A stretch of DNA of 64,000 nucleotides. Origin: Syntrophaceae bacterium. GTDB taxonomy: Bacteria > Desulfobacterota > Syntrophia > Syntrophales > Smithellaceae. The notes beneath the pieces are model-generated. The model did not search any database and was not told the origin of the DNA. It worked only from the letters and a program-made list of their open reading frames with translations. Of this stretch, positions 30,301-39,211 are shown one piece after another; the stretch's first letter is position 1, and each line of letters opens with the position of its first letter. The stretch spans positions 26,767 through 90,766 of the forward strand of contig WRPE01000005.1 in NCBI GenBank assembly GCA_009773315.1, written 5' to 3'. The translations under genes were made by a program, and so were the position numbers.

Positions 30301-31349
30301 TTCCCCAGAAATTTCTCTTGCTCATCATCAAACAGACCGCCATTATATCCCATGATTCCATACTCCGGATCGCCGTCGTTGACTGCATGGATCAGCCCTT
30401 TGAGGTGTTTCCAGAGATCATATCCTTCATGGTCTGTCCGGATTCCCCACCGGAAACGATGGGCCTCACGGCAGAGGGCCTGAATGGAATGCTTGGCATA
30501 AATCTCCTGCTTTTCCACCTGGGACGGCAGAAGGCTGCGGGACTCGGCGTAGAAGAGGAAAAGGCAACGATAGAGCAACTTGACGGCGCTTGCGAATATT
30601 TCCCCTCTCTCCTCCTCAGTGTATTCTTCACCTTTGCGGGGAGTATCCGCGATGAAACCATTACAAATATACTGGAGGGCTTCGTCAATCTGCTGGAGAA
30701 GCGGGGATTTCACTTTATCCTCGAGGAGCTTCTCAGATGCCGCCATGTCCTTGTCCAGAGGGCAAGTATAAACGCCGAGGTTGCGGGCGTCTTCCTTCCG
30801 TCCATCTTCTTTGTCCCCCGCTTCCGGCGTGAAGGAGTCCATATGGAAGAATGTCTCAAACAGGGCGTACTCTCCTTCATCATTCTGCGCCAAAGCCTCG
30901 GCAAGATTGAGTTCCACATATTCCTCAAATGGCTTGCCGGTGCGGTTTGTATAGAGGCGCCACCTTTCCCCATTCGTCAGGAGCCCCCAAGTCAGCTTGC
31001 GATGCCGCAGTTGCATGATCAATCTCGCCGGCCAGAAACGCCCGACCGAAGTATCATCCATATCCGCCCCCGGTTCTATGAGATAGAGAACTGCGACGCA
31101 GTTGGAATAATTGTAGTCCTCATACAGGGGATAAACGCCGGGATTATCTGTACTGACCGGAGGGACAAAGGAAAGATAACTGAGAGCCTGTTTGATATAG
31201 GTATTCCAGAGAGACTTTAGATTGGTCCTGTCGCAATTCTTCCAGGTATGAGCAAGGGTCGCCATGCGGCCCTGACCGGCGTCGTCCAGTTTTGCTTCGG
31301 AACGGATTTTATCGATAAAAAGTGTGCTGAATAATCCGTGGTTTCTCAT
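27324..31349 (-). CDS. pglX: BREX-type adenine-specific DNA methyltransferase PglX (Eco57I-like)
   Basis: FRLCDPGMGSGHFLVNAADQ motif I, GNPPWDILKPN motif IV, KQTGSYYTPESLVRFL; start MRNHGLFSTLFIDKIRSEA with RBS GAGGAG. Confidence 0.9.
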   Translation of the reverse strand: MRNHGLFSTLFIDKIRSEAKLDDAGQGRMATLAHTWKNCDRTNLKSLWNTYIKQALSYLSFVPPVSTDNPGVYPLYEDYNYSNCVAVLYLIEPGADMDDTSVGRFWPARLIMQLRHRKLTWGLLTNGERWRLYTNRTGKPFEEYVELNLAEALAQNDEGEYALFETFFHMDSFTPEAGDKEDGRKEDARNLGVYTCPLDKDMAASEKLLEDKVKSPLLQQIDEALQYICNGFIADTPRKGEEYTEEERGEIFASAVKLLYRCLFLFYAESRSLLPSQVEKQEIYAKHSIQALCREAHRFRWGIRTDHEGYDLWKHLKGLIHAVNDGDPEYGIMGYNGGLFDDEQEKFLGKQQLRNDFLARALYLMAYVDPYDSDPDKEYPIPYRNLEVRHLGEMYENILEFNVTLADADRIRRRTKKGIENLLASETARQTSDSLIKKGDVYFGESALERKQTGSYYTPESLVRFLNGKTVIQPLQDRFAQDYRERFDLFIRETQEGHDVAVRRGAAQSAIALVERFVKEVVLIFRLCDPGMGSGHFLVNAADQITDLIVSLLAEIPDVEGMSSPTTCAPNHWRRLITRHCLYGVDLNPLAVHLAKLSLWLNCFAREHKLTFLDHHLRCGNSLIGIRHLAQLQRIPERSKDAKKKLQKDKKLQDLPFPETLTEAFQKAARDMMSITQIAEDDTDRQKEIHEETRRERINPLLPLADLFTAYLMDSAVNPDDYHGLFLRLAQGEAPASIAEMELDDKAKVLAGRHHFFHWPLEFPEVFNEENGGFDADVGNPPWDILKPNSQEFFSAYDSAFRSYTKQEANRVAEHLMAEHPPIRRKWETCCLDFEQQSEYVRQPAAYRALGKGDINTYKLFLERFFVLLRPGGCLGIVTPSGLYTDQGCQPLRELFFNESRICCLYGFENRWPTVFTAVDGRFKFILFCTEKGGKTEAFRCAFMEHDPERLPVIDAGALEMQLDHVRKFSPETLSVMEFKSQQDLKISLNIYKTFPLIGPDLNLTVAREIDLTSHTESLSPCETGGPQLFEGKMIWHFDCDFAAPSHYLKPTAYRLFYSKDSVNRVAELEKKSKIDILKITKDGQIDLAPERYRLAFREVAADTNERTFIAAILPKPSPHSYTIRTFEHYCPRLSGHNIIIQNVYPLSQICFWGGVVNSFVFDFLTRIKTTSHLSTTYMDLPLPQLQNSPVHPEITARTARLTCIDERFSELWKEIQIDRWKDAAFWYPSDGKAKFTYGPQHEQETRRRLYEEAANLTPEWSTACGVHERTPDRRDTGDRAQLRAEIDACVAHLYGLSRDEFAYILDTFPVLKRKEEQAFGEFMSKRKCLEEYDRIATLLL

Positions 31350-31356
31350 AATCTCC

Positions 31357-31827
31357 TCAAGTGAGTGCGAGGGTGTCCCGCTGGTCAATGACAAACTGGT
31401 ATTGCTTGAATCGGTCAAACTTCTGCGCTGCAAGGGATCGGTCAAACTGCATGGCGAAAAGCAGGGCGGGCTTTTTGTCCCACGTCTCGATTTGCTGGGC
31501 AAACTGCTCCAGGACACCAGCTTGACCCGTCCAGGTTGCCTTCAAAAATTCCATGCCGGATATGATGAGTATTTTTTTATTATCGCCGCGCTCTGCAAGA
31601 AAACGAAAAAGGTCGTTGATAGAAAAGGTTCCAACATTTTCAGAAAGCGTCTCATCTTCCGCAAAAACATCTAAAACATGCAGATGGGCGGCGACGGCTT
31701 GCCGCGCGAGTTCGGCGGCCCAGGATTCTTGTGATAGATAATCGTGAGTGAAAACGATGCAGGCTCTGCCACGAGGGCGCTTGGGAAGAGATTTTGTCAG
31801 TTCAACAATGTCCACGACTTTATCCAA
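31357..31827 (-). CDS. Small BrxF-like protein of BREX locus
   Basis: 156 aa between DUF4007-like gene and pglX; NKKILIISGMEFLKATW Walker B-like strand; no canonical Walker A seen. Confidence 0.55.
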   Translation of the reverse strand: MDKVVDIVELTKSLPKRPRGRACIVFTHDYLSQESWAAELARQAVAAHLHVLDVFAEDETLSENVGTFSINDLFRFLAERGDNKKILIISGMEFLKATWTGQAGVLEQFAQQIETWDKKPALLFAMQFDRSLAAQKFDRFKQYQFVIDQRDTLALT

Positions 31828-32775
31828 TTAGCCGACCTCCTTTTGCCTGGATTCAGGGCTGGCGCCTTCGTAATACCACTTTAGAAAGGTAAAAGCGGAT
31901 AAGCCGTCCAAGAGACGAACCTGGTCAAGATGGTGTGTACTTTCATATCGCACCCATCCGTTTTGATGCAGCGGCTCTACAGCTTGGCGAAAGGTGGATT
32001 CATCAAAGCCGAATAAAAGGGAAGGCGACCCCTCTGCCTCTGCGATTTCCCGAACCTGCAGAAGGCTCTCCCCGCGCGTGGCGGCATAATCATATATCAT
32101 GGCACTGAGGATGAGAGGCTCTACGCGCAGATGGCGCGTCCGGTATAACCGTCCATCGCTATGCTGGTGAAGGATTTCCAGCTTCTTAAGGTTTCTATTC
32201 AGGTAGGCATCTATGACGAAACGAACCTCCTGCTGTAGGTGCTTGCCGATGGTTCTATCGGTATATTGACCGGAAAGGGTAGTTCTTAAATTAGCCAACC
32301 AGCCGCTTTCGGTTATAGCCTGCTCTGCGGGAAGGATCGAGTTAAAGATTTCGTACCAGACGAGATTCTTGGAGCTACCTGCGCCCCGGTAATGGCACCA
32401 TTGGAGGGTGCCGATCCTTTCCAGAAAGATATCGTGTGCGGCAATCAGTTCACCTGTCTGTGTCAGGGTTTGCATCCCTGGCTTAATCAGTCCCAGCGCA
32501 CAACCGATACTCACGACACTTTCTATCTGGCGGTTAGACAATCCTGTGCTTTCTTGGATTGCCTCACGATAGATCCGCTTCATTGATGGGTTGGACAACA
32601 AAAAGTGCAAAACGCGGGACAACTGATCGAACGCGAAGAGATAACCATTGCTGAGCTGGAGTTTGCGGATTGGTTGAACCATTGAATGCCTTTTGTCGTA
32701 GAGAATGGTTTCTGCCGATAACGAAATTATTGCTTGTTTTTTCCTTGGCTGTCCATGTCCTCCCATAAATCTCAT
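31828..32775 (-). CDS. DUF4007-like protein at head of BREX operon
   Basis: ETILYDKRHSMVQ..., GCALGLIKPGMQTLTQTGELIAAHDIFLERIGTLQWCHYRGAGSSKNLVWYEIFN resembles DUF4007 proteins near DNA modification/defence systems. Confidence 0.65.
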   Translation of the reverse strand: MRFMGGHGQPRKKQAIISLSAETILYDKRHSMVQPIRKLQLSNGYLFAFDQLSRVLHFLLSNPSMKRIYREAIQESTGLSNRQIESVVSIGCALGLIKPGMQTLTQTGELIAAHDIFLERIGTLQWCHYRGAGSSKNLVWYEIFNSILPAEQAITESGWLANLRTTLSGQYTDRTIGKHLQQEVRFVIDAYLNRNLKKLEILHQHSDGRLYRTRHLRVEPLILSAMIYDYAATRGESLLQVREIAEAEGSPSLLFGFDESTFRQAVEPLHQNGWVRYESTHHLDQVRLLDGLSAFTFLKWYYEGASPESRQKEVG

Positions 32776-32988
32776 TTATTATGCGTTGTTAGATTGCATA
32801 TTTATCACAATACGTCAATCATAGACTTAACAAATTATTAGTTTGATAAATTGAAAGAAAATAGTGCCTCACAACTCTGCACCTTTCAAACCGAAGTCAA
32901 TGAATGTAGCCGATGAGCGAAAGTGTTGAGTTGTATTTGTACCCTTCAATGGTTATCGAAATCGGTCGGCCAGCGGACACGGATAATA

Positions 32989-33312
32989 TCAGGATTCGAC
33001 ATACTGAACCTCCGCTGCTACCATGACCTCATCCCGAAAGTAACGGCTTAGCTCCGCCGGTGTCCGCAAGTCCGCTTTGCGTCCCAGGATGTCGGAAAGC
33101 ACCAGTTCCATCTCGGCCAGTCGGATGTAGCCGACCCGTTGACCGGGTTGAAACTCTACTAGCACATCCACATCGCTTTCCGGCCGGAAGTCCTGCCGGA
33201 GAACCGATCCGAAAAAGGATAGTCGCCCGATATGATATTTGATGCAGAATTGTTCGATCTGGTTTTTCTGAAATTGTATATTGGCGATCGTACCCATATT
33301 CATCAACCCCAT
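32989..33312 (-). CDS. MNT-type minimal nucleotidyltransferase (MntA-like)
   Basis: LSFFGSVLRQDFRPESDVDVLVEF signature. Confidence 0.88.
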   Translation of the reverse strand: MGLMNMGTIANIQFQKNQIEQFCIKYHIGRLSFFGSVLRQDFRPESDVDVLVEFQPGQRVGYIRLAEMELVLSDILGRKADLRTPAELSRYFRDEVMVAAEVQYVES

Positions 33313-33545
33313 TCAACATCCTGTTCCGTCGCTCAACGCGTGTAAGCAAGGTTGGTCGGATTTATTAACTCTCCGATTCCAGTCAAAATCCGCATCACCT
33401 GTCGTTCATTACCACAGAATAACCTATAACCAGTTGTAATCTTGCATAATCGATCATATTTATCAAGCAAACAGTTCAGCAGAAAGAAAGTCATATTTCT
33501 TTACACCTTATGTAAAGAAAAATTCGTCCTAGGGCAAACCGGGTT

Positions 33546-33582
33546 ATGCGCTTTGATCTTGGAATCGAAGTTTCACTAACCA
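33546..33582. repeat. Single arm related to the 1977..2060 palindromic element
   Basis: GCGCTTTGATCTTGGAATCGAAGTTTCACTAAC vs GCGTTTCACTTTCGGAATTGAGGTTTCACTAAC at 2028. Confidence 0.5.
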
Positions 33583-33794
33583 CTCTTTTTAATTGATTCT
33601 CACCCTGAAATGAACTAATAATTTCCCCTGACTAATTATCATGCAAAGGCGGCCTATGGACGATTGATGATTAATTTTTTATCAGCTTATTTTGCAGTCA
33701 ACAAACCCCTGTCACCGAAGAAAAATGCCGTCTTAAGGCTTGACGGGGGCTTTTCCCTTTTGTCGCTAAAAGTCAATAAAAGGAGCTGACCGAC

Positions 33795-36743
33795 ATGAAT
33801 ATTTTAAAAAAAATCCTGATTGTCATCATCGCTTTAGCGGTCTTTATCAGCATTGCCGGCTTCCTTGTTCTTCCCGCCGTTCTTAAACCTGTCCTGACCA
33901 AGAAGATTTCCGAGGCCTTACACCGGGAAACATCTATTGCTCAAATAAAAATTAATCCCTTTGCTCTTTCGGCAACGATTAAGGGATTTAAACTGGCTGA
34001 CCCCGGAAAGAGTTCGCCGTTTGTCACATTTGATGAGCTCTACGTCAACGTCAATGTCATGACGTCCATCTTCAGGCGGGCTTTACTCCTGGAAGAAATA
34101 CGTCTTCATAAACCTTACGTTGGCGTTACACGAAAGAAAGACGGGTCCTATAATTTTTCCGATCTGATTCCGAAAACGGAAACCAAAAAAGAAGAGCCGG
34201 CCAAACCTTTTCTTTTTTCAGTCAACAATATTCAGATTGTAGGCGGAAATATTGATTTCCGCGACATGCCCAATAATACCGATCATGCAATACGGGAGCT
34301 TAATATCTCGGTTCCTTTTGTTTCCAATATCGATTATTACATGAAAAATTATGTCGAACCTAAATTTTCGGCCATTGTGAATGGCCATACCTTTGCTGTA
34401 GCCGGAAAAACTCAGCCCTTCCTGACGTCGCGGGAAACCCTTTTTGATATTGAGATAAAGGATATTGATGTCCCCTTTTATTTGCAATATGTGCCGGTGA
34501 AGATGAACTTTAAACTCACTGAGGCGCGGCTGGACACCAAGATTCAACTGAACTTCATCATGCACAAGGACAAATCGCCCGAATTGAAACTGACCGGTCA
34601 GGCCGCCTTAAGAAAAGTGACTCTGGACGATTTGCAGGGAAACAAGATCCTGCGACTTCCCGCTCTCACGGTGAATCTCGCCTCCGTCGAACCGTTTGTT
34701 CCCAAAGTTCATCTGACCCAAATTGCGCTCGATGCCCCTCAACTGGTGATCCGGCGAGATAAAAAGGGCAATATCAATCTGCTTAATCTTGTCGGGCCTG
34801 ACAAAAAAGATGCACAAACCAAACCGCCGGACACGCCGGGCAAGCCCGATGATGGGGCTAAAAAGAAAAAAGAACTGATCCTTCTCGTCGACAGTTTCTT
34901 GATCGACAAAGCCGATATAACGTTTATTGACGCACAACCAACAAAGCCGGTGAAAATCGAGATCAACCCCTTGCACCTGAGCGTGTCCAAGATTTCCCTG
35001 AAGAAAGGTGACTTAGCCGATGTTGACCTGGCTTTGTTTATTGATAAAAAAAGCAACATAACGGCGAAAGGCCCGGTCGGCATCGATCCGCTTGCCGCCA
35101 ATCTGGCGCTGGAAGTAAAGAACCTGGCCATCCGCCCGTTCCAGCCTTATTTTACCGAATCCGTTCAACTGGATGTCACACACGGCTCCATTTCGACTGC
35201 CGGGAATATTGCGCTGAATCTGGATGCGAAAAACAAACCCAGCGTCAAATATACAGGCAACCTTTCCGTTTCCAATCTGGCAACCATTGACAAGGCACAC
35301 TCGCTTGATTTTCTGAAATGGAAGCAACTGAATTTTCAGTCTCTCGCAGCAGGCTACAATCCACTCTTTGTGAACATCAAGGAAATCTCGCTTAAAGATT
35401 TCTTTACTAAAATCGTCATCAATCAGGGCGGCAGCACCAATATTCAGGATATCACCGGCGCGCCAAAGACAGAAACAGACAAGCCAAAAACACCTGAGGG
35501 GGCGCAGCCTCCTCCAGAAGCCAAGATCGCCAAACCGGTCGAGAAGCCGCCGGATATCAAGATTGGCAAAGTGAACTTTCTGGGCGGCACGGTTGATTTT
35601 GCAGATTACAATATCAAACCGAACTACAGGGTAAATATGCTCAACCTCAAGGGCAGCGTCACAGGATTGTCCTCGCAGGAAATCTCCCGAGCCAGGGTGG
35701 ATTTGACAGGAAATGTCGGTTACGGGTCTTCCCTCGCAATCGCCGGCACGGTGAACCCGCTGAAAAAAGACCTTTTCGCCGATATTAAAATAAGCATTAA
35801 AGACCTTGAAATGAGTCCCGTCACACCCTATACCAGCAAATTCCTGGGCTATCCCATCATCAAGGGCAAGCTCAATTTCGAAGTATCCTACCTGATCGAT
35901 CAGAGAAAACTCACCGCTGAAAACAAAGTTTTCTTTGACCAGTTGACCTTCGGCGATAAAGTGGACAGCCCCGACGCCATTAAAGCCCCTGTGACGCTGG
36001 CGGTCTCCCTTTTAACCGACCGCAAAGGACAGATCAATCTGGATATTCCGCTCTCCGGAAGCCTTGATGACCCGAAATTTAAAATCTGGCCGATTGTCTG
36101 GCAGATCCTGGTTAACCTGATTACCAAAGCCGTCACGGCCCCCTTCTCGCTTTTGTCCTCTCTAACCGGAGGGGGAGAGGAAATGAGTTTTGTCGAATTT
36201 GATTACGGCAGCGCCAGACTGCCAGAGGCGGGACTTAAAAAAATCGACGCCCTGGCCAAAGCGCTTAACGACCGGCCCAATATCAAGCTGGAGATTGAAG
36301 CCTATGTTGATCCCGCGCAGGATAAAGAAGCTCTGAAAAAAGCCGAGTTCGACCGTCAGATCAAAACGCAAAAGCTCAAAGAAATGATCGATCGCGGCCA
36401 GGCACCTGTGCCGCTTGCGGAACTTACGATTGCTCAGGCTGAATATGAAAAATATCTGACCCTGGCCTATAAAGCGGCTAAGTTTTCGAAACCACGCTCA
36501 GCGCTGGGTATCGCCAAAGCCTTACCGCCGCCGGAAATGGAAAAACTGATCAATGACAACATTGCCATCACGGAGGGTGATTTGACGGAGCTTTCGGCCA
36601 AACGCGCCCAGACCGTTCGCGAGCAGCTGCTGGAGAAGGGTAAAGTCGAGCCGGCGCGGATATTTTTAGTCAAAGCTCCATCGCTTGCCCCAGAGAAAAA
36701 AGAAAAGGTGAAGGACAGTCGGGTAGGTTTTAAATTGAAATAA
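33795..36743 (+). CDS. DUF748 (AsmA-like) domain-containing envelope protein
   Basis: 982 aa; N-terminal TM, repeated AsmA-like beta segments, C-terminal OmpA-like FVEFDYGSARLPEAGLKKIDALAKALNDRP. Confidence 0.9.
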   Translation: MNILKKILIVIIALAVFISIAGFLVLPAVLKPVLTKKISEALHRETSIAQIKINPFALSATIKGFKLADPGKSSPFVTFDELYVNVNVMTSIFRRALLLEEIRLHKPYVGVTRKKDGSYNFSDLIPKTETKKEEPAKPFLFSVNNIQIVGGNIDFRDMPNNTDHAIRELNISVPFVSNIDYYMKNYVEPKFSAIVNGHTFAVAGKTQPFLTSRETLFDIEIKDIDVPFYLQYVPVKMNFKLTEARLDTKIQLNFIMHKDKSPELKLTGQAALRKVTLDDLQGNKILRLPALTVNLASVEPFVPKVHLTQIALDAPQLVIRRDKKGNINLLNLVGPDKKDAQTKPPDTPGKPDDGAKKKKELILLVDSFLIDKADITFIDAQPTKPVKIEINPLHLSVSKISLKKGDLADVDLALFIDKKSNITAKGPVGIDPLAANLALEVKNLAIRPFQPYFTESVQLDVTHGSISTAGNIALNLDAKNKPSVKYTGNLSVSNLATIDKAHSLDFLKWKQLNFQSLAAGYNPLFVNIKEISLKDFFTKIVINQGGSTNIQDITGAPKTETDKPKTPEGAQPPPEAKIAKPVEKPPDIKIGKVNFLGGTVDFADYNIKPNYRVNMLNLKGSVTGLSSQEISRARVDLTGNVGYGSSLAIAGTVNPLKKDLFADIKISIKDLEMSPVTPYTSKFLGYPIIKGKLNFEVSYLIDQRKLTAENKVFFDQLTFGDKVDSPDAIKAPVTLAVSLLTDRKGQINLDIPLSGSLDDPKFKIWPIVWQILVNLITKAVTAPFSLLSSLTGGGEEMSFVEFDYGSARLPEAGLKKIDALAKALNDRPNIKLEIEAYVDPAQDKEALKKAEFDRQIKTQKLKEMIDRGQAPVPLAELTIAQAEYEKYLTLAYKAAKFSKPRSALGIAKALPPPEMEKLINDNIAITEGDLTELSAKRAQTVREQLLEKGKVEPARIFLVKAPSLAPEKKEKVKDSRVGFKLK

Positions 36744-36750
36744 GAAATGC

Positions 36751-36858
36751 TAGTGTCTCGTCAATCAAGAAATGTCATTTCGACCGCAGGGAGAAATCTA
36801 AGATTTCTCAGTCGTTATGACTCCTTCGAAATGACAGCGTATCGTTGACAGGACACTA
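36751..36858. mobile_element. MITE-like repeat with terminal inverted repeats
   Basis: TAGTGTCTCGTCAATCAA ... TCGTTGACAGGACACTA TIRs; internal GTCATTTCGACCGCAGGGAGAAATCTAAGATTTCTC...CGAAATGAC palindrome. Confidence 0.7.
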
Positions 36859-36882
36859 GGGGCACGCCGCGGCGTGCCCCTA
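36857..36882. repeat. 26-bp perfect palindrome TAGGGGCACGCCGCGGCGTGCCCCTA
   Basis: Direct reading; abuts the TIR element. Confidence 0.9.
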
Positions 36883-36910
36883 CCAATCCAATAACCAGAA
36901 TATGGTGGCC

Positions 36911-38047
36911 ATGAAAAATATTCGATCAGCATTCAACCTATTTTGCCTGAGCATCCTGCTTGTCTCCTGTTCAACGTTTATACCGCTCCATCAAGGACAA
37001 TGTCTTCCCGATTTCCCCTATCAAGACGGATGGTATGGTGGGGATGGCGCCTATTCCATCGCTCTGGATAAACGGCGCACCCTTTGGATCTTCGGCGACA
37101 CGTTTGTCTCAGAAGACAAGGGCAGAAAAGATCGGATCGGCATGGATGTCGTCCTGGGAACCACGCTGGCCGTCTCCACCTGCTCCACTAATCAGAAATT
37201 TTCCATTCAGTACTTTCTGAAAAAGAAAAACGGCCAATTTGTATCTTCATTTGGCCAGGACGAATGGCTCTGGCCGCAGGACCCGTTTATCGCCAGGGAC
37301 ACCCTGTATATTCCCCTGCTTGTTGTTCAGGGCTTGCCGGACGCTCCGCCGCCCTTCAATTTCAAAGTCGCCGGGCATAAAATCGCCCGGATAAAAGATT
37401 TCAAGGCGGATGATCCCCATCAATGGCCGGTTGACTATCTGGATTGGACTCACACGCTGGCCTCCGGCGTTGAGGCGCTGGCCACAACATCCGTCATTCA
37501 TCACAATTACGTTTATTTTTATCCCCTCTACCGTTATGCGAAAGATAATGTCAGTATCTCCGGCAACATTCTGGCGCGGATTTCCACTGATCATTTAGAC
37601 AACCCGGCAAACTATTGGGAGTATTGGACTCGCGATGGTGCATGGCAAAAGAATTTTAAACCAAACGAGGTGAAAATTATTTTTCCCGTCGGCGTTTCCG
37701 AATTGAGCGTTCGTTATCACATGCAGGATCAGCAATGGATGGTTGTTTATTTGTCTCCGGAAAAAAAGGGGCATCAGCTTTTGTATTCAACCGCCGCAAA
37801 CCCCGAAGGTCCATGGAGTCCTCCTTCGGCTCTTATTGAAGCCGTTGCCGAAGTAGATCCCCGAAGTCCTCTTTACGATCAACATACATTTTGCTACGCC
37901 GGCAAGGAACATCGCCAATTCGCAAAACCCGGAAGCCTCGTCGTCACCTATGTCTGCAACTCCTCGGAGGATATCAGCAATCCAAATAGCTTCCTTCGCA
38001 AAAATCTTTTCCTTTATCGACCGGTGGTTAAGAACATCAAGCGCTGA
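36911..38047 (+). CDS. Lipoprotein, DUF4185/DUF5005-like beta-propeller
   Basis: MKNIRSAFNLFCLSILLVSCSTF lipobox; DGAYSIALDKRRTLWIFGDTFVSE, ATTSVIHHNYVYFYPLYR. Confidence 0.65.
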   Translation: MKNIRSAFNLFCLSILLVSCSTFIPLHQGQCLPDFPYQDGWYGGDGAYSIALDKRRTLWIFGDTFVSEDKGRKDRIGMDVVLGTTLAVSTCSTNQKFSIQYFLKKKNGQFVSSFGQDEWLWPQDPFIARDTLYIPLLVVQGLPDAPPPFNFKVAGHKIARIKDFKADDPHQWPVDYLDWTHTLASGVEALATTSVIHHNYVYFYPLYRYAKDNVSISGNILARISTDHLDNPANYWEYWTRDGAWQKNFKPNEVKIIFPVGVSELSVRYHMQDQQWMVVYLSPEKKGHQLLYSTAANPEGPWSPPSALIEAVAEVDPRSPLYDQHTFCYAGKEHRQFAKPGSLVVTYVCNSSEDISNPNSFLRKNLFLYRPVVKNIKR

Positions 38048-38052
38048 TAACG

Positions 38053-39198
38053 CTAGACAACGGTGAGCAGCATATAGGCAATCGAAAAGCGACCACTCTC
38101 CGGGATGTAGCAGAGAATCTTGTCGCCCTCCTGCAATTTATCGGAATGGAAAAGCTCTTCCATCATGACGTAGATGGAAGCCGCGCCGGTGTTGCCTTTA
38201 TAGGTGAGATTGGTAAACCATTTTTCGTAGGGAACATGGAAGCCGATGCCGACCATCGCGTCATGAATTTTGTCGCGGAAATACTCGGAGGAATAGTGAG
38301 GCAAAAACCAGTCTATCTCTTCGGCTTTGATTTCTCTTCTTTCGATGGCACGCGCCAGGGCCATATCAATGCTGACTTTCACAATTTCTTCATTGAGGAT
38401 TCCGGTATCCTGCTTCAACGCCAGGAAATTTTTGGCCAAAACTTCTTCCATCGAATCCAGCTGACGCCAACCGGTAACTGTTTTTGTGTCATCGTCTTTG
38501 ACCCCGCCGGCAAACATGCAGACTTCCATTTGTCCCGCATAGGAGACGTGTTCAATCCAGTCCACGCGTAATGACTTCTTACCGTTGTTTTTCCGGGGTG
38601 ACATAAAGACGGCTCCGGCGGCATCGGAGAGCATCCAGCGCAGAAAATCCGATTCAAAGTTTAAAATGGGATGCCTTTTAAAATCAGGATCGCCTTTTAA
38701 ATGTTCAAAGAAATTGGATTTAATGAGCGATGAAGCCAGATCTGAACCGGTCGCCACGGCATTATCGCTCAACTGCAGGGCTACATTTGCATAAGCGGCT
38801 TTAAAGGACGTCATGCCGGAGAGGCAAATCCCCAAAGTGGTGATGACTTCACAGGGCGGCGTTTTCAACTCTCCATGCACCATCAGACCGTGACCGGGCA
38901 AGATCAGATCCGGCGTGGATGTGCCGCAACAAAGACATTGAATGTCATTGATTGAAAAATTATCATACGGTTTCAAACACCGCACGGCCTCAGCCGTTAA
39001 TTGCGCGTTGGTGTAATTTATTTTGCCGGTTTTGCGGTCAATGGCATAGTAGCGGGTATTAATCCCGTTACTTTTAAGGACACGATTCTTGATCCGGGAA
39101 GGAATATTGTGGATATTGCCCAGCACTTCTTCCAGCTGTTCATTGGCGACCGGTTCATTGGGCAAGAAAGCGGCGATATCGTTGATGTAAACTTCCAT
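38053..39198 (-). CDS. 3-oxoacyl-ACP synthase III (FabH-like) family protein
   Basis: IQCLCCGTSTPDLILPGHG, ITTLGICLSGMTSFKAAYANVAL, NLTYKGNTGAASIYVMMEEL thiolase-fold motifs. Confidence 0.85.
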   Translation of the reverse strand: MEVYINDIAAFLPNEPVANEQLEEVLGNIHNIPSRIKNRVLKSNGINTRYYAIDRKTGKINYTNAQLTAEAVRCLKPYDNFSINDIQCLCCGTSTPDLILPGHGLMVHGELKTPPCEVITTLGICLSGMTSFKAAYANVALQLSDNAVATGSDLASSLIKSNFFEHLKGDPDFKRHPILNFESDFLRWMLSDAAGAVFMSPRKNNGKKSLRVDWIEHVSYAGQMEVCMFAGGVKDDDTKTVTGWRQLDSMEEVLAKNFLALKQDTGILNEEIVKVSIDMALARAIERREIKAEEIDWFLPHYSSEYFRDKIHDAMVGIGFHVPYEKWFTNLTYKGNTGAASIYVMMEELFHSDKLQEGDKILCYIPESGRFSIAYMLLTVV

Positions 39199-39211
39199 AA
39201 TTCTCCTTCAA

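Noticed and set aside
28512-31220. Long plus-strand ORFs (291, 226, 308 aa) antisense to pglX
   Set aside because: Shadow ORFs opposite a well-supported methylase; no recognisable domains.
10928-33582. Integrase or tRNA-mediated insertion of the BREX island
   Set aside because: No integrase/transposase gene or tRNA at the borders; only repeat arms seen.
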